64,000 nt of DNA, taken from NCBI RefSeq assembly GCF_040412425.1, contig NC_089767.1, positions 4,186,948 to 4,250,947 on the forward strand. Direction: 5' to 3'. Below are positions 20,978 through 32,631 of this stretch, piece after piece. The position numbers were made by a program, and so were the translations under genes. The notes below the pieces were generated by a model. That model did no database searches. It saw nothing but the letters and a program-made list of their open reading frames with translations, and was not told the origin of the DNA. This DNA is from Macrobrachium rosenbergii. Lineage: Eukaryota; Arthropoda; Malacostraca; Decapoda; Palaemonidae. The stretch's first letter is position 1, and every line of letters begins with the position of its first letter.

Positions 20978-21348
20978 CACATATGAGTATTTCAAAATTT
21001 CTAGAGAAACAATGGCGTCATTACCGAAGCAAAACCAGCCGCTTCACTTTCCGATTTACCTCAAACTTTGCATACAATGGTGGCGAACGAGAGCCGTCAA
21101 ATACTAAACAACCCCAAACTCGGTGGGGAAACAGCTCTGGCGCCATTGTTATGCCACGACCGGACTCATTTCTCCAAACACCTCAACACGAAAAAGGGAA
21201 GGGACTTCCTTATCCACTCGTGACTCAGTCTTGGTCAATTCGGCCATTTTTTTTTTTGCTTTTTTTGGTACGACTGGATTCCGAAATTCAGGGACTCGCT
21301 CCAGAAGTGTTTCCTTTGCCCGTTCTGAGAAAGATATGGCAATAAAAA

Positions 21349-21349
21349 G

Positions 21350-21407
<58 letters not shown>
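21349..21407. repeat. (CT)n, left part of a split array
   Basis: About 29 CT units ending at the head of SINE-1. The array resumes on the other side of the SINE. Confidence 0.93.
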
Positions 21408-21410
<3 letters not shown>

Positions 21411-21695
21411 CCTCGTTGGACAGGTCGGTATAGTTCTCGGCTTGCACTCTGCTGGGCCCGCGTTCGAGTCACCGACCGGACAATGAAGAATTAGAGGAAT
21501 CTATTTCTGGTGATAGAAATTCATTTCTCGGTATGATGTGGTTCGGATTCCACAATAAGCTGTAGGTCCCGTTACTAGGTAACCAATTGGTTCCTAGCCA
21601 CGTAAAATAAGTCTAATCCTTCGGGCCAGCCCTCTCTAGGAGAGCTGTTAATCAGCTCCTCAGTGGTCTGGTTAAACTAAGGTATACTTAACTTT

Positions 21696-21697
<2 letters not shown>
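21408..21697 (+). mobile_element. SINE-1 (tRNA-derived) inserted in a (CT)n array
   Basis: Head: GGTCGGTATAGTTCTCGGC (A-box region) and CGTTCGAGTCACCGACCGG (B box). The body is the same as at 9.54 kb, including GTTACTAGGTAACCAATTGG and CCTTCGGGCCAG. The tail is AAACTAAGGTATACTTAACT. CT arrays abut both ends, so the element landed in a CT tract. Confidence 0.9.

Positions 21698-21763
<66 letters not shown>
21698..21763. repeat. (CT)n, right part of the split array
   Basis: About 32 CT units after the SINE-1 tail. Confidence 0.95.
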
Positions 21764-21766
<3 letters not shown>

Positions 21767-21830
21767 CTGCTGAAAGTTAGTTTACCAAAATGTAAACCAA
21801 CAAATAATAATTGGGCACCAAGGTCTGCAA

Positions 21831-21836
<6 letters not shown>

Positions 21837-21894
<58 letters not shown>

Positions 21895-21895
21895 C
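21837..21895. repeat. (GA)n microsatellite
   Basis: About 26 GA units and a GGGGGGCGG edge. Confidence 0.95.
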
Positions 21896-21984
21896 GGTAA
21901 TTTTCTCTCCATTTCCATTACCTATATGAAACAGACAGGCAGTACAAGACTATCCCTCACAATCTCGAGCACCCAAAAGGAGTG

Positions 21985-22295
21985 TTGTGCCGACAGTGCA
22001 CCTCACGTGGTGCACTGTATACGCATTACTAAAAGGGTTTACAGCGTCCCTTCGGCCCCTAGCTACACCCACTGTCCAGCCTTTTACTTCACCTCCGTTC
22101 CTGTTTATATATTTCAATCTTGCTGTCCTGCCTCTCCAACTATTATTTCTTAGTGCAACTGTGGGGTTTTCTCCCGGTTCCACCTTAAGATCCTTCTCTA
22201 TCTTGCTGTTCAACCACTCGAACTCCCTCTCATCACTGTCTTTACGCTAAATGCTCGAAAAAGTACCAGGGCTAGGCTTGCTGGCCTTAACTTCA
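21985..22295 (-). mobile_element. Family A repeat, minus orientation, diverged
   Basis: The plus strand reads CAGTGCACCTCACGTGGTGC, GCGTCCCTTCGGCCCCTAGC, CACCTCCGTTCC and GTGCAACTGTGGGG, ending near AAATGCTCGAAAAAGTACC, where the GCGCTTGGCC end has decayed. An A-run (22297-22318) separates it from the next family B copy. Confidence 0.82.
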
Positions 22296-22317
22296 TTAAA
22301 AAAAAAAAAAAAAAAAA

Positions 22318-22630
22318 ATGCGTCGAAATTTCTTCGGCACAATCGAGTTTTCTGTACAGCTGCTACACCGTATAATCAAGGCCACCGAAAATAAATCTAT
22401 CTTTCGGTGGTCTCCGTATAATGCTGTGTGAGCCGCAGCCCACGAAACTTTAACCATGGCCCGGTGGTGGCCTGTCCTATAAGGCTAACCTTTCGTTAAA
22501 ATCAAAACTACCAGATGCACGATTAATGTCTAACTCAAACCAATTTGCAAATAAACTTTTCAAAATCTACCAAAATAAAAGTCCGGACGGAAGACAACGA
22601 AATAGTTTTCTTTTCAGAAAACTAAAAGAG
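22318..22630 (+). mobile_element. Family B repeat, internally deleted
   Basis: Starts ATGCGTCGAAATTTCTTCGG and has an intact CCACCGAAA/TTTCGGTGG stem and the GGCCCGGTGGTGGCC block. The long hairpin is lost: only CAAACCAATTTGC remains. It ends TTTTCTTTTCAGAAAACTAA. Confidence 0.85.
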
Positions 22631-23024
22631 AAAAGGTATCGAGCTGTTTTAAAATGCTAGCCAAGTCATTCCTTCTGGCATTCATGGACGCTGAACTGAA
22701 TTTCTTAATATTTACAGCCAAGCTTTGGATATATCTCCTTGCTTCCGTGTAACAACCTCCAAATAATTCTCCATATTTCAAATTTGGCCATTTTCCTCTT
22801 CCTACGTAATATCTTGGGGCCTTTTCCTTTCCCTATATATCTTAAAATACATTTCCAATATATCTTAAAATACTTTATTCCCGCCTTCCTATCGAACATG
22901 AAAGCAGAAAACTCCCCTTCAACATCGACCAGAAATTTGTGTAGAGTTAACTTTCTTTTTTTTAAGTCACAATGGAGCAAAAACGAAGCCCAGTAGAGCT
23001 TGAAATACAACAATGCAAGGAGTC
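22631..23024. other. Unique AT-rich segment with open frames on both strands
   Basis: A 102-codon minus frame and an 85-codon plus frame overlap here. The composition is Lys/Ile/Tyr-rich, no domain is recognised, and a short internal duplication (TATATCTTAAAATAC) is present. I do not call a gene. Confidence 0.35.
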
Positions 23025-23300
23025 AGAATAGAACAGAATATAGAATTTAGGCCAAAGGCCAAGCGCTGGGACCTATGATGTCATTCAGAGTTGAAAGGGA
23101 AACTGACAGTAAAAAGGTCTGAAAGGTGTAGCAGGAGGAAAACCTCAAAGCAGTTGCACTACGAATCAATTGTTAGAAGAGGGTGGAAAGTAAGACGAAA
23201 GAAGAATAATATGAAAATAAGTACGCTGCAAAGAACCTCAAGTAATGCCTACAGTGCACCGCATGAAGTGCACTGACGGCGCTAACCCCCTACGGGATAC
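23025..23300 (+). mobile_element. Family A repeat with central deletion
   Basis: GAATAGAACAGAATATAGAA, GCCAAAGGCCAAGCGCTGGG and AGAGGGTGGAAAGTAAGACG are present. The GCAGCTAGGGGCC block is missing, and the copy ends CTACAGTGCACCGCATGAAG. Confidence 0.9.
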
Positions 23301-23588
23301 TGAAGAGTTACTCTTACAGGGTTGCAAAAATTTCCAGAATTCCCCTCGACCACCTTTCATAAAAGAGAAAACAGTAAAGAAACGAAATCATGTAGTTTAA
23401 ATCAATTTCCCAAATCGTTATAACAGCGAAAACATTTGGGTTTCTTTTCAAATTTTTGAGAGCTCGCTCTTGAATCGATGCATCTGCTCACGTTTTAAAT
23501 CAGCAGATGAGCTTCAAAAAGTATGAATGAAAGATGGTGACTATGCCTGTTTTTGAAAGACGACTGACGTAAACGTGATACGTTTCAC

Positions 23589-23591
<3 letters not shown>

Positions 23592-23643
<52 letters not shown>

Positions 23644-23663
23644 ATGGCTTAGCACTCAATATC

Positions 23664-23715
<52 letters not shown>

Positions 23716-23768
23716 ATGGCTTAAAACTCAATATCGTATGAGAGAGAGAAGATGGCTTAACGCTCAAT

Positions 23769-23826
<58 letters not shown>

Positions 23827-23836
23827 TGGCAAAACT

Positions 23837-23901
<65 letters not shown>

Positions 23902-23919
23902 GGCTTAACACTCAATATC

Positions 23920-23990
<71 letters not shown>

Positions 23991-24002
23991 ACACTCAATA
24001 TC

Positions 24003-24050
<48 letters not shown>

Positions 24051-24101
24051 TTAAAACTCAATATCGAGAGAGAGAGAGAAGATGGCTTAACACTCAATAT
24101 C

Positions 24102-24163
<62 letters not shown>
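23592..24163. repeat. Composite satellite: (GA)n plus about 25-bp spacer, about 8 units
   Basis: GA tracts of very different length alternate with ATGGCTTAACACTCAATATC followed by TTAAG or CGTATGAG. Spacer variants (AAAACTC versus AACACTC, CGAGAG versus TTAAGAG) make it possible to trace unit order. 23301-23591 before it is unique. Confidence 0.92.
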
Positions 24164-24168
<5 letters not shown>

Positions 24169-24525
24169 TAACACACAATATCACCGGAGCTGTAACGCAC
24201 AGTTTAATCACTCTTTGAAAGTGAGGTCCAAAATATTTCCAATCTCTCATCGAGGGAAAATCCATCACTTCCCAAATAACAAGAGACATGACTTTTCAAA
24301 ATGGAATCCCAAGATGTGGAAAGGTGTTTTGGGGGGGGGTATGTGGACTTGATGTGACTATATGGCCAAGGAGGATTTTGGTGGTTGGGGAGGGGGAGGA
24401 AGGGGGAGGGGAGGGGAAGAAAAAGAAGACCCTTGCCGCTTGTATCGGATCGTGCGTGATGAGGGAGCGCCATAAGACGCTACGCGAGCGGAAAGGTAAA
24501 TAGGAAAGGCAGCTTCCATTTGCCA

Positions 24526-24527
<2 letters not shown>
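24164..24527. other. Unique segment with G-rich tract
   Basis: GGTTGGGGAGGGGGAGGAAG and neighbours at 24390-24422 form a purine-rich stretch; otherwise unique with no gene support. Confidence 0.45.

Positions 24528-24580
<53 letters not shown>
24528..24580. repeat. (GA)n microsatellite
   Basis: About 26 GA units. 24581-25085 beyond it is CT-rich unique DNA whose 96-codon plus frame is a pyrimidine-bias artefact. Confidence 0.95.
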
Positions 24581-24584
<4 letters not shown>

Positions 24585-25084
24585 CGCGTCCTCGTCTTGA
24601 AGCTCCTGGAAGAAGTCTCTTATCTTCTTCCTGTTTGTTTTCGCCACTTCCTTTCATACGTTTTTTTTAATCCTTTTTTTAAAGCGTTTTAGTCTGCGCT
24701 TCACGTAATCACTTATTCACTCTCGCATTGCTATTAGCGTCTCATTTTCCTTCGCTTCTTCTTCTTCTTCCTCCGCGGATTTTGCTCAGCTTTTGTTGTT
24801 CTTTATTCGTCTTTCTTTCCTCACTCTTCGTGACGTGTTGCCATCATTCATTCTCTCCTCTCTCCTGCACCCCTGTCTTCCGTGTTCCTTTCTCTCCCTT
24901 CCCTTCCCCAGTCACAGCAAAAACCCTGAAAGCCACTGACCCCACTTTCGATCAAGAATCAACCTCTGTCTTCTGTTCTTCCCCAGCACCCGATCGGCAA
25001 AACAATTGTTCCTCCTAACGAGAGGTCCTGGCCGTTCCGTTTTGCTTTACATCCAGTGGTTAATTGGGCGTGACCCCGCCCGCC

Positions 25085-25085
<1 letters not shown>

Positions 25086-25133
<48 letters not shown>

Positions 25134-25205
25134 TATCAAAATATATACTTTAGGTAATCCTCATCGGAATACAATGTCCTTCACGCCCTCCACCAAGCCA
25201 GGACA

Positions 25206-25266
<61 letters not shown>

Positions 25267-25336
25267 TATCAATATATACTTTAGGTAATCTTCATCAGAA
25301 TACAATGTCCTTCACGCCCTCCACCAAGCCAGGACA

Positions 25337-25396
<60 letters not shown>
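25086..25396. repeat. Composite satellite: (CT)n plus about 75-bp spacer, 3 CT tracts
   Basis: Spacer TTTGTATCAATATATACTTT, AGGTAATC(C/T)TCATC, AATACAATGTCCTTCACGCC and CTCCACCAAGCCAGGACA, present twice. A diverged single copy of the same spacer, again attached to (CT)n, lies at 37.24-37.31 kb, so the unit is dispersed as well as tandem. Confidence 0.92.
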
Positions 25397-25398
<2 letters not shown>

Positions 25399-25550
25399 CC
25401 AGATCGCTCGCTCCCAGCGCGCACGAAAACGCTGCTCAACTGGCCGTGACAGTCCAATTAGGAAAGATCCCGAGAGATATATAGCTTTTGTCGTGTCAGT
25501 TTCAAATGTTACTGTAGGGGTAATGCCGGTATCGTTTCGTCTCTCCTATG

Positions 25551-25815
25551 AATAGAATAGAATGGAATATAGACGGAGCGCCTACAAAATACGCCAGGAA
25601 TGCAACGGAACACAGAATTTAGGCCAAAGGCCCAGCGCTGGTGGTGCCTATGAGGTCATTCAGCGCTGAAACGGAAATTGACGGTAAAAGGTTTGAAAGG
25701 GGTAACAAGAGGGAAACCTCGCAGCTGCACTATGTTAAGAGACGGTGGAATGTCAGAAGGCAGAAAGAATATGAACGGAGGTACAGTAAAAGGAATGAAA
25801 GAGGTTCCTACGGGA
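25551..25815 (+). mobile_element. Family A repeat, truncated at the right
   Basis: Two starts are visible (GAATAGAATAGAATGGAATA at 25551 and AATTTAGGCCAAAGGCCCAG at 25615). It then continues to AATATGAACGGAGGTACAGT and stops after AATGAAAGAGGTT; the GCAGCTAGGGGCC and GTGCACC parts are missing. Confidence 0.88.
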
Positions 25816-25905
25816 ACGTCACCTTTGGTGACAATGTCATCTCAGTAATCTGTCTAAATCTTAGAGCGGAAATTGGCTGACTTTGGGTTGAATGAATGAA
25901 AATAA

Positions 25906-26295
25906 GACATTTTAGCTTTCTGTCAAAGAAAATATTGAGATGGCTTTGTCTGTCTGTCCGCACTTTTTCTGTCCGCCCTCAGATCTTAAAACCTACTGAG
26001 GCTAGAGGGCTGCAAATTGGTATGTTGATCATCCACCCTCCGATCATCAAACATAACAAATTGCAGCCCTCTGGCCTCTTAGTTTTTATTTTATTTAAGG
26101 TTAAAGTTAGCCATGATCATGCGTCTGGCACCGCTATAGGTGGCAACAACACAGGCCACCACCAGGCTGTGGCTTAAATTTTCATGGGCCGCGGCTGAGA
26201 GTTTCATAGGTACCGGCTGAGTTTCATGCAGCGTTATACGCTGTGCAGAACACTCGATTGCGCCAAGGAAACTTCGGCGCATTTTCTACTTGTTT
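25906..26295 (-). mobile_element. Family B repeat, minus orientation
   Basis: The plus strand starts TTTTAGCTTTCTGTCAAAGA, then TCTGTCCGCACTTTTTCTG, then the long hairpin (GAGGGCTGCAAATTGG with AATTGCAGCCCTC). It ends CGATTGCGCCAAGGAAACTT and CTACTTGTTTTT. The mid stem (CCACCGAAA) region is deleted. Confidence 0.9.
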
Positions 26296-26459
26296 TTATT
26301 TCTCATCCAGTTAAAAAGTCACGTTAAGAGAGAACTCAATATTTTCTTTTTTGGAATAACAGATCAGACATACCAGATGGCCATTACGCGTGCTAGTAAA
26401 ACAATGAATATATTTTTTTCCTTGAACTATAACGGTTAGAACGTTATTTGACGTTCAGT

Positions 26460-26850
26460 TAAAACAAGTTCCTTCGGCGCAATCGAGTTTTCTGTACGGC
26501 AGCTACAGCGTGTAATCAACGCCACCGAAAACAGAGCTGTCTTTCGGTGATCTCGGCATAATGTTGTATGAGCCGCGGCCCATGAAACTTTAACCACGGC
26601 CCGGGGGTGGCCTTTCCTATATCGTTGCCAGAAGCACGATTATGGCTAACTTTCACCTTAAATAAAATAAAAACTACTGAGGCAAGAGGGCTGCAATTTG
26701 GTGTGTTTGGTGACTGAAGTGTGGGTGATCAAATGCCAATTTGCAGCCCTCTAGCCTCAGTAGTTTTTAAGGTCTGAGGGCGGACAGAATAAATGGCGGA
26801 CGGACAGACAAAGCCGGAACAAGAGTTTTCCTTTGCAGAAAACTAAAAAC
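26460..26850 (+). mobile_element. Family B repeat
   Basis: AAGTTCCTTCGGCGCAATCG through CCACCGAAA and TTTCGGTGA, GGCCCGGGGGTGGCC, the long hairpin with a shortened loop, GCGGACAGAATAAATGGCGG, and the end TTTTCCTTTGCAGAAAACTA. It faces the minus copy at 25.9 kb, giving another inverted pair, 165 bp apart. Confidence 0.9.
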
Positions 26851-27264
26851 TATACTTCAGTAAAAATCGAGATATATCAAACGAATTTGTCTCCTCTATA
26901 ATATTTTCATAATACGGATCGAGTCATATTTCTATTTCCTTTCTGGTGACAATTATAGGAGAGGTCTCGCGATCTTATCCGTGTTCAAAATGACAAATAT
27001 TTCATTCGGTTATTTTACAGATATGGTGACTATTCCATCTTGGTCGGGTTTTCTCTCTTGAAATATTACTGTACAGAAAAACGGTCACGATAAGTCCGTT
27101 TTTGTTTGATCTAAATTATGTATAACTTTTCTGCAATTACAGTATCAACATAGACATGAATTAAGACTCTACATATCTAATTCGCTTGACATGCAGTTCT
27201 ATGTGTTCATTAATTTTTGGTTACTCGGTGAAAATATAAATATTTTTTGTTCTCCGGTTAAAAC

Positions 27265-27265
<1 letters not shown>
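26851..27265. other. Unique AT-rich sequence, no feature seen
   Basis: No credible frame or repeat is visible. Confidence 0.45.

Positions 27266-27330
<65 letters not shown>
27266..27330. repeat. (GA)n microsatellite
   Basis: About 32 GA units. Confidence 0.95.
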
Positions 27331-27332
<2 letters not shown>

Positions 27333-27539
27333 CAAATTGTTTTTAATCATTTGTAGATATAATATTAGAAAATCATACGTCAGATCAGTATCGAATGAGA
27401 TGAAACCAGTATAATACTCAATTACAGTGATTATTCAAATGTCCAACGTTTACGAGAAGGCACTGCAAACGCCATATTCCTTTAACCACTACAACTGTTC
27501 AAAATATTATGGTGATGATGATGATGATAATGAGGGTGG

Positions 27540-27725
27540 TGATTACTGTTGCGAACGAGTTGTCGAAACACAATGAAATCATTAGGATTACTGTCGTGAA
27601 CGAGATGTCAAAACAATGAAACCATCATTCCTGACTACAGTTGTCAAAACAATGAAATCATTATGATTACTGTCGTGAACGAGATGTCAAAACGCAACGA
27701 AACCATCATTCCTAACTACAGTTAC
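27540..27725. repeat. Diverged tandem repeat, about 90-bp unit
   Basis: GATTACTGTCGTGAACGAGA, TGTCAAAACAATGAAACCAT, CATTCCTGACTACAGTT and CAAAACAATGAAATCATTA recur two to three times with indels, following GATGATGATGATGATAATGA. Confidence 0.8.
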
Positions 27726-28020
27726 ACCCACTCGCCACATCATCTCATCACGTAACAGATATCAATCGCCGATCCACAGCCGCTAAAACAAACTCCATCG
27801 TCGGCGGAGCAATTGTCTTGTAGTATTCCGCGAGATTCCTCCTCGACCGCTAAACTACACGAAGGCCCGTTGCAGGCGACCTCTTCCAAAGCCAAGTCGG
27901 AAGACGGCGCAACGCGGATGCTGCGCGCGTTCCTCGTTCTTCAAGGGATGACACTCGATCGGAACAATTTCTCCGGTCAATGTCAGGCAGCAGGTTTGTT
28001 CCGTTATCGACGAGGCTATT
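27726..28020 (+). other. CpG-containing unique segment with a 110-codon open frame
   Basis: The stretch is richer in C+G and CpG than its surroundings (CCGCGAG, CTCGACCGC, GGCGCAACGCG, TGCGCGCG, CTCGATCGG). An open frame from 27813 (SCSIPRDSSSTAKLHEG...) runs to the CT array at 28030, where it becomes Leu-Ser repeat. It could be an exon, a promoter-proximal segment or chance. No domain is recognised and no splice sites are compelling. Confidence 0.25.
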
Positions 28021-28027
28021 GTTTGCC

Positions 28028-28029
28028 TT

Positions 28030-28066
<37 letters not shown>
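28028..28066. repeat. (CT)n microsatellite
   Basis: About 19 CT units. 28067-28535 is unique with no recognised feature. Confidence 0.93.
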
Positions 28067-28068
<2 letters not shown>

Positions 28069-28535
28069 TCTCTTTTCTCTGTTTGTTGTCCATTGTATAC
28101 ATCGCTCTCATATTTCATGCCTTTTTGGTAATAATAATTGTTTAAGCGTGAAGGCGTTTCACGGGTTTATTCAAGCGGTTCGGGAGAATCAATGTGAGTA
28201 TCGGACATGAACCGTTTTTTTTTTTAAGCAATTTCATCGCGTACACAGCAGGTTCGTTGTGGATCTTCTTATGGTGGTTTGAAATTCTCAATTTTACAAA
28301 ATATCTGTAATACTTATGTAGCCTTGCCGCCATACGTGACTGTAAAAGAAGAGATTGACCAGACGGCGAGATCGACGTACGGACATTAAGTACCGTTTTG
28401 TATGCAGATGTACTGTAGACGTGTTGAATACACGAAAGTACTGGGAATCCTGTCGTTTCTTTTAAAACTTTTCCTGTGGCTCCAGCTGATAGTCAAATCA
28501 CGTGCATATTTCTGATTTTGATATAGAATACTATA

Positions 28536-28660
<125 letters not shown>

Positions 28661-29309
28661 CTGGCAGATGTTCTTTTCAACTTCCAGCGGACATTGGTGA
28701 AAGCACACAGTATTCGGCTTCAACAGAAATTCCTTCAAAAATGATTACAATATCAACGACCATCAGAAAAGTAATCTGCTAGAAACTGTGTTTATTGAAG
28801 CTACGTCCACCAGGAATGTTTATCTCCATACTGGATTATCCCTTGATCCTTTGTCCCTGTCTTTTTAGCATAAAGAACAGGCTGCCCAGATTAACATACT
28901 GTAACTCAGCCCCCACTTCTGTTTTTGTATATAAGGCTCTGTCTACTTCTTTAGTACTCAGCGTGAACTTGAAAATGTAGAATAAAACTACGAAAGTACT
29001 TGTTCAATGTCCCAGTTGTCATTCAACTTCTGACGTGGATTTTATAATAATATATATATATATATATAATATATAAACGGGCTAAAGGTAAGAAAGGCTG
29101 TGCCCAAGCTGGACAATGGCAAGTCTACAGTGTTGACTATTATCTGCAGACTATCACTAAACATATAAGGGTACTTTTGTGTTTAATGCAGTAAGGTACT
29201 TTGTGGTGGTCAATCAGTCAGATGAAGCACTCATAAATGAGTTCATGGAGAAACTGAAGACATGCCCTTTTCTATTTCGTTTACAGTCATCCTGATATAG
29301 ATGCATTTT

Positions 29310-30175
<866 letters not shown>

Positions 30176-30590
30176 TAGACTCCATCAAACTTCACCCGAA
30201 TATTCACACCACCTTTCCCACGCTGGACCCTCAAATGACATCACCCGTCAAACTACCGCCTCCGCGCATCCGTGAGCGGATGACGACGGAGGCAGCGGCA
30301 GCAGCACGGTTGGGGGATCCCTCTCATGACGGTCATTATCAACGTCACCGCTGCAACAATTTGCATTTCCCACTCGACCATCATCATCAATGGTGCTGCC
30401 GCCTCTAATTATCACATTGCTGTTATCCGTCTTATCGCCCCGTCGTGGAATAAAGGCTGTATTATCACTGGTAATTATACTGTTCTTCTCATACCGCTTG
30501 CGTGCTAGTGTGAATGTGCATGTGTGTGTGTGTGTGTGTGTTTTATTTATGTCAAGCTACGTCGACTCTAGTGTTTTCAAACGGGAGTCA
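30176..30590. other. Unique, partly CpG-rich segment with (GT)n
   Basis: CCTCCGCGCATCCGTGAGCG and GACGGAGGCAGCGGCAGCAG mark a GC-rich patch at 30250-30310. Imperfect ATCAC/ATCATC repeats follow, and (GT)n at 30519-30541. No supported gene. Confidence 0.4.
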
Positions 30591-30699
30591 GCTTGCGGTA
30601 TTATTTAAATCCTCAAGAATAACTGTAACGTTTATAATATCATTTATTAGCGTTACAGTGACAAGTAAACGAATGACTAAAATGCTGATAAATTAGCAT

Positions 30700-30830
30700 T
30701 ACAGTAAATGAATGACTGTGATACAGTAATTCATTTACTTATACATACGAATTAAGTATGTATAAGTATTACTGTAATGGGAATTTATCAGCATTATAGT
30801 AACTCATTTACCTATACATACGAAATTACG
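30700..30830. repeat. Small palindrome with flanking duplications
   Basis: ACTTATACATAC / GTATGTATAAGT forms a hairpin with a 7-base loop at 30738-30768. CATTACAGTAA and TTCATTTAC(T/C)TATACATACG elements recur on both sides. Confidence 0.7.
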
Positions 30831-30874
30831 ACTGGCAGCCAGAATGATCATTTTTGGTAACAGTAAAGAAAATT

Positions 30875-31260
30875 AAACAAGTAAATAATGCGCCGAAGTT
30901 TCTTCGGCGCAATCGAGTTTTCTGTACAGCCGCTACACCGTATAATCAAGGCCAACGAAAATAGCTCTATTTTCCGGTGGTCTCGGTATAATGCTGTATG
31001 AGCCGCGGCCCATGAAACTTTAACCAAAGCCCGGTGGTGACCTATCCTATATCGTTGCCAGAGGCACGATTATGTCTAACTCCAACCTTAAATAAAATCA
31101 AAACTACTGAGGCTAGAGGGCTGCAACTTGGTCTGGTTAATGATTGGAGGGTGGATGAATAACTACCAATTTGCAGCCCTCTAGCCTCAGTAGTTTTTAA
31201 GATCTGAGGGCGGACAGACAAAGCCGCCACAATAGTTTTCTTTTACAGAAAATTAAAAAA
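30875..31260 (+). mobile_element. Family B repeat (best copy for its hairpins)
   Basis: AAACAAGTAAATAATGCGCC, then hairpin 1 perfect over 8 bp (GCGCCGAA at 30890-30897, TTCGGCGC at 30903-30910). The CCAACGAAA/TTCCGGTGG stem and GCCCGGTGGTGACC follow. The long hairpin arms are CTACTGAGGCTAGAGGGCTG at about 31104 and CAGCCCTCTAGCCTCAGTAG ending at 31193. The last hairpin is AGTTTTCTTTTACAGAAAA. This copy has no 15-mer expansion (GCGGACAGACAAAGCCGCC). Confidence 0.92.
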
Positions 31261-31594
31261 ACAATCATAAATACTTCGCCTCTCCCCCATTCCTCACTTC
31301 TACCTCTTTAACTTCTCTCCGCATACGTCACTCTCCCAAATTATTTCTCATTTTATCTCTGTTCTTCGTTTACCCTTCTTCTTATCCCCTTCATCCCTGC
31401 ACTTCCTTTCAGTCGTCTTTCATCAATTCCTCGCGCTCATTCCGCTGTTTAAATTATCGTTTTCTCCCTCCCGTTCTTCTCTCGATTCTGTTTTAAATAA
31501 TTCTTCTATCGTATTTCTTATTCCCCAAATAATTATTTATTATCCCATTCATTTCGCTTGTCTTTTAAATCAATGTACTTTATTCTCTCTTTAC

Positions 31595-31598
<4 letters not shown>
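31261..31598. other. CT-rich unique segment
   Basis: Pyrimidine-rich on the plus strand; no gene or repeat recognised. Confidence 0.5.
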
Positions 31599-31626
<28 letters not shown>

Positions 31627-31683
31627 TAGCTGCATGACGTGTATTCACTTCACTTAACATTATTTTGTCAAATTGCATCAATT

Positions 31684-31744
<61 letters not shown>

Positions 31745-31805
31745 GTTGCATGACATGCATTTATTTCACTCAAGATTATTTTATCTGATTATCCATGCTT
31801 TACAT

Positions 31806-31841
<36 letters not shown>

Positions 31842-31986
31842 CATGATGTGTATTTATTTCACGCGAGATCATTTCGTCTGATTATCTAAGCTTTACAACA
31901 ATTGCTTGCGCTCTCTCTCTCTCTCTCTCTTAGTTGCATGACGTGTATTTACTCCACTTAAGATTATTTTGTCAGACTGCATCAAT

Positions 31987-32063
<77 letters not shown>

Positions 32064-32206
32064 AGTTGCATGACGTGCTTTATTACATTCAAGATTATTT
32101 TGTCTGATTATACACGCTCTCAATCTCTCTCTCTCTCTTATGAGTTTCATAATGTGTATTTATTACATTCAAGATTATTTTGTCTGATTATCTACACGCT
32201 TTACAT

Positions 32207-32275
<69 letters not shown>
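31599..32275. repeat. Composite satellite: (CT)n plus about 60-75-bp spacer, about 7 units
   Basis: Spacers read TTAGTTGCATGACGTGTATT, TATTTCACTCAAGATTATTT, TGTCTGATTA and either ACATCAAT or GCATCAATTGC. They come in two alternating types (ending CATCAATTG or ACGCTTTACATCAAT). CT tracts range from 18 to about 70 bp. Confidence 0.92.
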
Positions 32276-32277
<2 letters not shown>

Positions 32278-32631
32278 ATTTCTTGTCCACCAACGACGTC
32301 AAGGTCCTCAACACAGACTAACTACTACTACAACCCGATCCAGTAGCGCTTCTTCTACTTCTTACCTTTTTCTCTCTCTCTTTTTTACCTTCCTAACCTT
32401 GGCGAGCACCTTGGCGTGACAATCGCCACGAACTGCGAACGCAACAACGGGTACAACAACAAACAGAAGATGCTTTAAAACAACAAACTAAACAACAAAA
32501 GATGGGCGTGGATGATTGGTATGTTCAACGGGCGTTGCATCGGTTGCAAAATCATTTTGATAAAAAAGGCACTGGTAGGAATAGATTTTGAATGGGTTAG
32601 AAATTGTAAATTTCAGGTATTGTTATTGATC
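32276..32631. other. Unique sequence, no feature seen
   Basis: Contains CAACAACGGGTACAACAACA-type AAC-rich patches, no credible gene. Confidence 0.45.

Noticed and set aside
22705..23013. 102-codon Lys/Tyr-rich minus frame
   Set aside because: An overlapping plus frame is equally open, composition follows the AT bias, and there is no domain or duplicated copy.
24728..25018. 96-codon plus frame with a hydrophobic start resembling a signal peptide
   Set aside because: The DNA is simply pyrimidine-rich, which yields Leu/Ser/Phe; there is no supporting similarity.
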